Source of the DNA: Gracilibacteraceae bacterium
Lineage (GTDB): Bacteria; Bacillota; Desulfitobacteriia; Desulfitobacteriales; Syntrophobotulaceae
Direction of reading: 5' to 3'
DNA length: 7,539 bases
NCBI GenBank assembly: GCA_031263945.1
Contig: JAISEW010000226.1
Location: 1-7,539 of the forward strand
Shown here: one piece after another, positions 5,366 to 7,539 of the stretch
Position numbering within the stretch: the stretch's first letter is position 1
Layout of the letters: the number at the start of each line of letters is the position of its first letter
Notes under the pieces: model-generated
Told to the model about the DNA's origin: nothing
Seen by the model: the letters and a program-made list of their open reading frames with translations, nothing else
Database searches by the model: none
Made by a program: the position numbers and the translations under genes

Positions 5366-7539
5366 ATAAAATCGCGGTTTACGGTAAAGGCGGCATCGGA
5401 AAATCGACGGTCAGCGCCAATTTGTCCGCGGCTCTGGCCAAGGCGGGCGTCCGCGTACTCCAGATCGGCTGCGACCCCAAACACGATTCCACCCGCTTGC
5501 TCACGCATGGGCGGCGGATCACGACGGTGCTGGATTACACGCGCGTGACAGGTCACGCGGACCGCCGGCTGGAGGACGTGCTTTTCCCGGGATACGCGGG
5601 CGTGGGCTGCGTGGAGGCGGGCGGCCCGAAACCGGGCGTCGGCTGCGCGGGCAGAGGGATCATCACCGCCTTTGAGCTGCTGGAGCGTTTTCACGCCGAG
5701 GATGATTACGACGCCGTGATTTACGACGTGCTGGGCGACGTGGTCTGCGGCGGTTTTGCCGTCCCGATCCGGCGGGAATACGCGAATTTGATACTCATAG
5801 TCACCTCGGGCGAATTCATGGCCCTGTATGCCGCCAACAACATTCTGCGCGGGATACGGAATTACGACGGTGAAAAACGGCGCGTGGCGGGTATCGTTTT
5901 CAACCGGCGCGATATCGCCGGCGAGGACGGACGCGTCGCCCGTTTTGCCGAAGCCGCCGGACTCCCGATTTGCGCGGTCGTACCCAGAAGCGGGGTTTTT
6001 GCGCGCTGCGAAGCGGAAAACAGGACGGTGGTCGAAGCGGGGTATGAATTAGCTGGAATTTTTAGGAAATTAGCGCGGGCGCTGACGGAAGGAATCAGCC
6101 TTTACGAAGCCGCGCCCCTGACAGATAGCGACTTGGAGCGCGCCGTCTTTGGCCCGGACCGGCCCGCCGCCCCGGAGCCGGAACCGGTCCCCGCGCCCGC
6201 GCCCCCTCTCGCCCGAAGATCCGCCGTCCCGGCCGCTGAATCGACGCGCGCCGCCACCACCGCCGAAGAATTGGTATCCGTCAATGTATTATACGACGAT
6301 CCCCTGCACGGCTGCGCTTTTAACGGCGCGGTCTCGACGGGCGTCCACCTGACGGACGCGGTGATCCTCGCCCACTCGCCGCAAAGCTGCGCCTATATCT
6401 CCTATCAGACGATCAGTTCGGCGGGCAGACGCGGCCTGTTCGAGCGGGGCGCCCTTTTGCCGAACTCCGTGTCGCCCAACCTGGAGTGCAGCTTCATGGA
6501 TGAAAACGACGTTATTTTCGGCGGTATGGACAAGCTGGAGGCCAAGGTGCTGGAAGTGAAGAAAAAGCGCCCTCGGGCGATCGTCGTCGTCAGCTCCTGT
6601 CCCTCCGGCATCATCGGGGACGACATCAGCCGCGTCCTGCGCCACGCCGAGCCGGATCTGCCCATCGTCGCGGTCAAGGCCGACGGCAATCTCAGCGGCG
6701 ATTATTTGCAGGGTATGCTGGAAATATATGTATCCTTGGCGCGCGCGATCATAAAGCGGGACGCCGCGCCTGTGCCGGACACGGTCAACATAGTTTTTGA
6801 AAAAACGGCGGCCAAAAGCACCAGACCTAATTTCAAACTCATGGAAGAATTTCTGCGCCGGCTCGGTCTCCGGGTGAACTGCCGTTTTTTGTGCGAAACG
6901 ACGTTTGACCGGCTGCGGGATTTCCGCACCGCGCCGCTCAATCTGCTGGCCAGCGACGATTATACGGGCAGACTGCTCCGGCGGTTTTTCACGGACGAAT
7001 ACGGCTGCGTTTTTTTGGACGGCGGTTTCCCCGTCGGTTTTGACGAGACCAAAGACTGGCTGCTCAAGGTCGCGGATTTTTTCGGCCGGCCCGGCGCGGC
7101 GGAAGATCTGATCCGGGAACATGAAAGCGGCTACCGCCGGCGGGTGGAAGCCCTGCGCCCGGCGCTGCGCGGCCGCAAACTGATGATCGTCACTTTTAAC
7201 CATAACGTGGACTGGATACTCAAAGCGGCGCTGGACGCCGGCATGGAGATCGTGAAACTCGGCATACTGCGCTTCTCCCAGGACGCCGGCTTCGTGACTC
7301 GGCTCGGCGCGTCTCTGAACGTCGAGGAAAATTACGACGGCGCGAGGCGCGGAGCCGACACGCTGAAATACCGGCCGGATGTGCTGCTGACCAATTATAA
7401 CTCCGCGGACGAACAGGCGGGCGTCCTCACGGACACGATCCCCATGTGCCCCGACGCCGGGTTTTATTCCGGGCTGAACATGGTCAGCCGCTGGGCCGCT
7501 TTGCTGGAAAAAAATTTGCGCGGGGAGTGGATGGACGAT
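5362..7539 (+). CDS. NifH-type Fe protein fused to NifD/NifE-like nitrogenase component 1 (3' end missing)
   Basis: One uninterrupted frame of 726 codons from GTG 5362, overlapping the hydrogenase stop (GTGA), to the window end; no stop is seen. A weak GGAAAGAAG (5344-5352) may serve as ribosome binding site. Residues 1-255 are a nearly canonical NifH: P-loop GKGGIGKST (8-16), GCDPKHDST (36-44), [4Fe-4S] ligands C95 in GVGCAGRG and C129 in DVVCGGFA, and R98 at the position ADP-ribosylated in classical NifH. A Pro/Ala-rich linker (about 263-300) leads to a component 1 domain (about 302 on). This has three P-cluster-type cysteines: C318 (HGC), C343 (HSPQSC) and C413 (VSSCPSGIIGDDI), plus ENDVIFGG (384-391). 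The FeMo-cofactor Cys position aligns with S531, and no ligand His motif is recognisable near 694-710. Inference: ATP-dependent reductase for an unknown substrate or cofactor biosynthesis, not N2 fixation. A NifK/NifN-like partner could lie downstream, or the domain may self-associate. Confidence 0.92.
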   Translation, partial: MNKIAVYGKGGIGKSTVSANLSAALAKAGVRVLQIGCDPKHDSTRLLTHGRRITTVLDYTRVTGHADRRLEDVLFPGYAGVGCVEAGGPKPGVGCAGRGIITAFELLERFHAEDDYDAVIYDVLGDVVCGGFAVPIRREYANLILIVTSGEFMALYAANNILRGIRNYDGEKRRVAGIVFNRRDIAGEDGRVARFAEAAGLPICAVVPRSGVFARCEAENRTVVEAGYELAGIFRKLARALTEGISLYEAAPLTDSDLERAVFGPDRPAAPEPEPVPAPAPPLARRSAVPAAESTRAATTAEELVSVNVLYDDPLHGCAFNGAVSTGVHLTDAVILAHSPQSCAYISYQTISSAGRRGLFERGALLPNSVSPNLECSFMDENDVIFGGMDKLEAKVLEVKKKRPRAIVVVSSCPSGIIGDDISRVLRHAEPDLPIVAVKADGNLSGDYLQGMLEIYVSLARAIIKRDAAPVPDTVNIVFEKTAAKSTRPNFKLMEEFLRRLGLRVNCRFLCETTFDRLRDFRTAPLNLLASDDYTGRLLRRFFTDEYGCVFLDGGFPVGFDETKDWLLKVADFFGRPGAAEDLIREHESGYRRRVEALRPALRGRKLMIVTFNHNVDWILKAALDAGMEIVKLGILRFSQDAGFVTRLGASLNVEENYDGARRGADTLKYRPDVLLTNYNSADEQAGVLTDTIPMCPDAGFYSGLNMVSRWAALLEKNLRGEWMDD
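6148..6261 (+). other. Pro/Ala-rich interdomain linker of the NifH-NifD-like fusion
   Basis: Codons 263-300 of the fusion encode a low-complexity stretch rich in Pro, Ala and Glu, including EPEPVPAPAPP. It separates the end of the NifH helical tail (ELAGIFRKLARALTEG) from the first strand of the component 1 domain (VSVNVLYDD). It contains no in-frame stop. I see no ATG with a Shine-Dalgarno that would let the second domain be made separately. Composition and position fit a flexible tether. Confidence 0.8.

Noticed and set aside
5828..6352. Short plus-strand open frames 5828-6052 and 6149-6352
   Set aside because: Both are in a different frame from the NifH-NifD-like gene and give Pro/Arg-rich products. 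They are frame-shadow artefacts of GC-rich sequence.
6289..7203. 304-codon minus-strand open frame
   Set aside because: The opposite strand carries the uninterrupted NifD-like domain with P-cluster cysteines and the ENDVIFGG motif. The antisense product matches nothing I recognise.
5362..7539. True nitrogenase for N2 fixation
   Set aside because: Despite the good NifH half, the component 1 domain has Ser at the FeMo-cofactor Cys position and no recognisable His ligand. No nifK, nifE, nifN or nifB is in the window.

Overview
The window is a tightly packed, single-strand (+) gene cluster with no intergenic space. It is GC-rich, with G/C-ending codons dominating throughout. It most likely comes from a strictly anaerobic bacterium: two H-cluster-type hydrogenase proteins, a ferredoxin-rich flavoprotein and a nitrogenase-like protein lie side by side. 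The pairing of a PAS-containing hydrogenase-like sensor with a SpoIIE-type phosphatase is familiar to me from Bacillota (Clostridia-type anaerobes) and some other fermenters. The sequence alone does not fix the phylum.

Layout: (1) positions 1-975, the 3' part of an H-cluster-family sensor protein (C-terminal hydrogenase segment, four-Cys Fe-S module, PAS domain, helical tail); (2) 972-2132, a SpoIIE/PP2C-type serine/threonine phosphatase; (3) 2168-5365, a 1065-residue [FeFe]-hydrogenase in which a complete GltD/NfnB-like FAD-NAD(P)H oxidoreductase sits between the N-terminal [2Fe-2S] domain and the ferredoxin/H-cluster domains; (4) 5362-7539, running off the window end, one continuous reading frame of 726 codons that joins a very well conserved NifH-type Fe protein, through a Pro/Ala-rich linker, to a NifD/NifE-type nitrogenase component 1 domain.

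Genes 1 and 2 overlap by ATGA. Genes 3 and 4 overlap by GTGA. Gene 3 begins behind its own good ribosome binding site 35 bases after gene 2. The four genes therefore read as one operon.

Working model (inference): the sensor and phosphatase form an H2- or redox-responsive regulatory pair. The GltD-hydrogenase fusion exchanges electrons among H2, NAD(P)H and probably ferredoxin. The NifH-NifD-like fusion uses ATP to push low-potential electrons onto an unknown substrate. It is not expected to fix N2, because the position aligned with the NifD FeMo-cofactor cysteine is Ser and the histidine ligand motif is not recognisable, although three P-cluster-type cysteines remain. The most novel items are the single-chain Fe protein/component 1 fusion and its co-transcription with hydrogen-metabolism genes.
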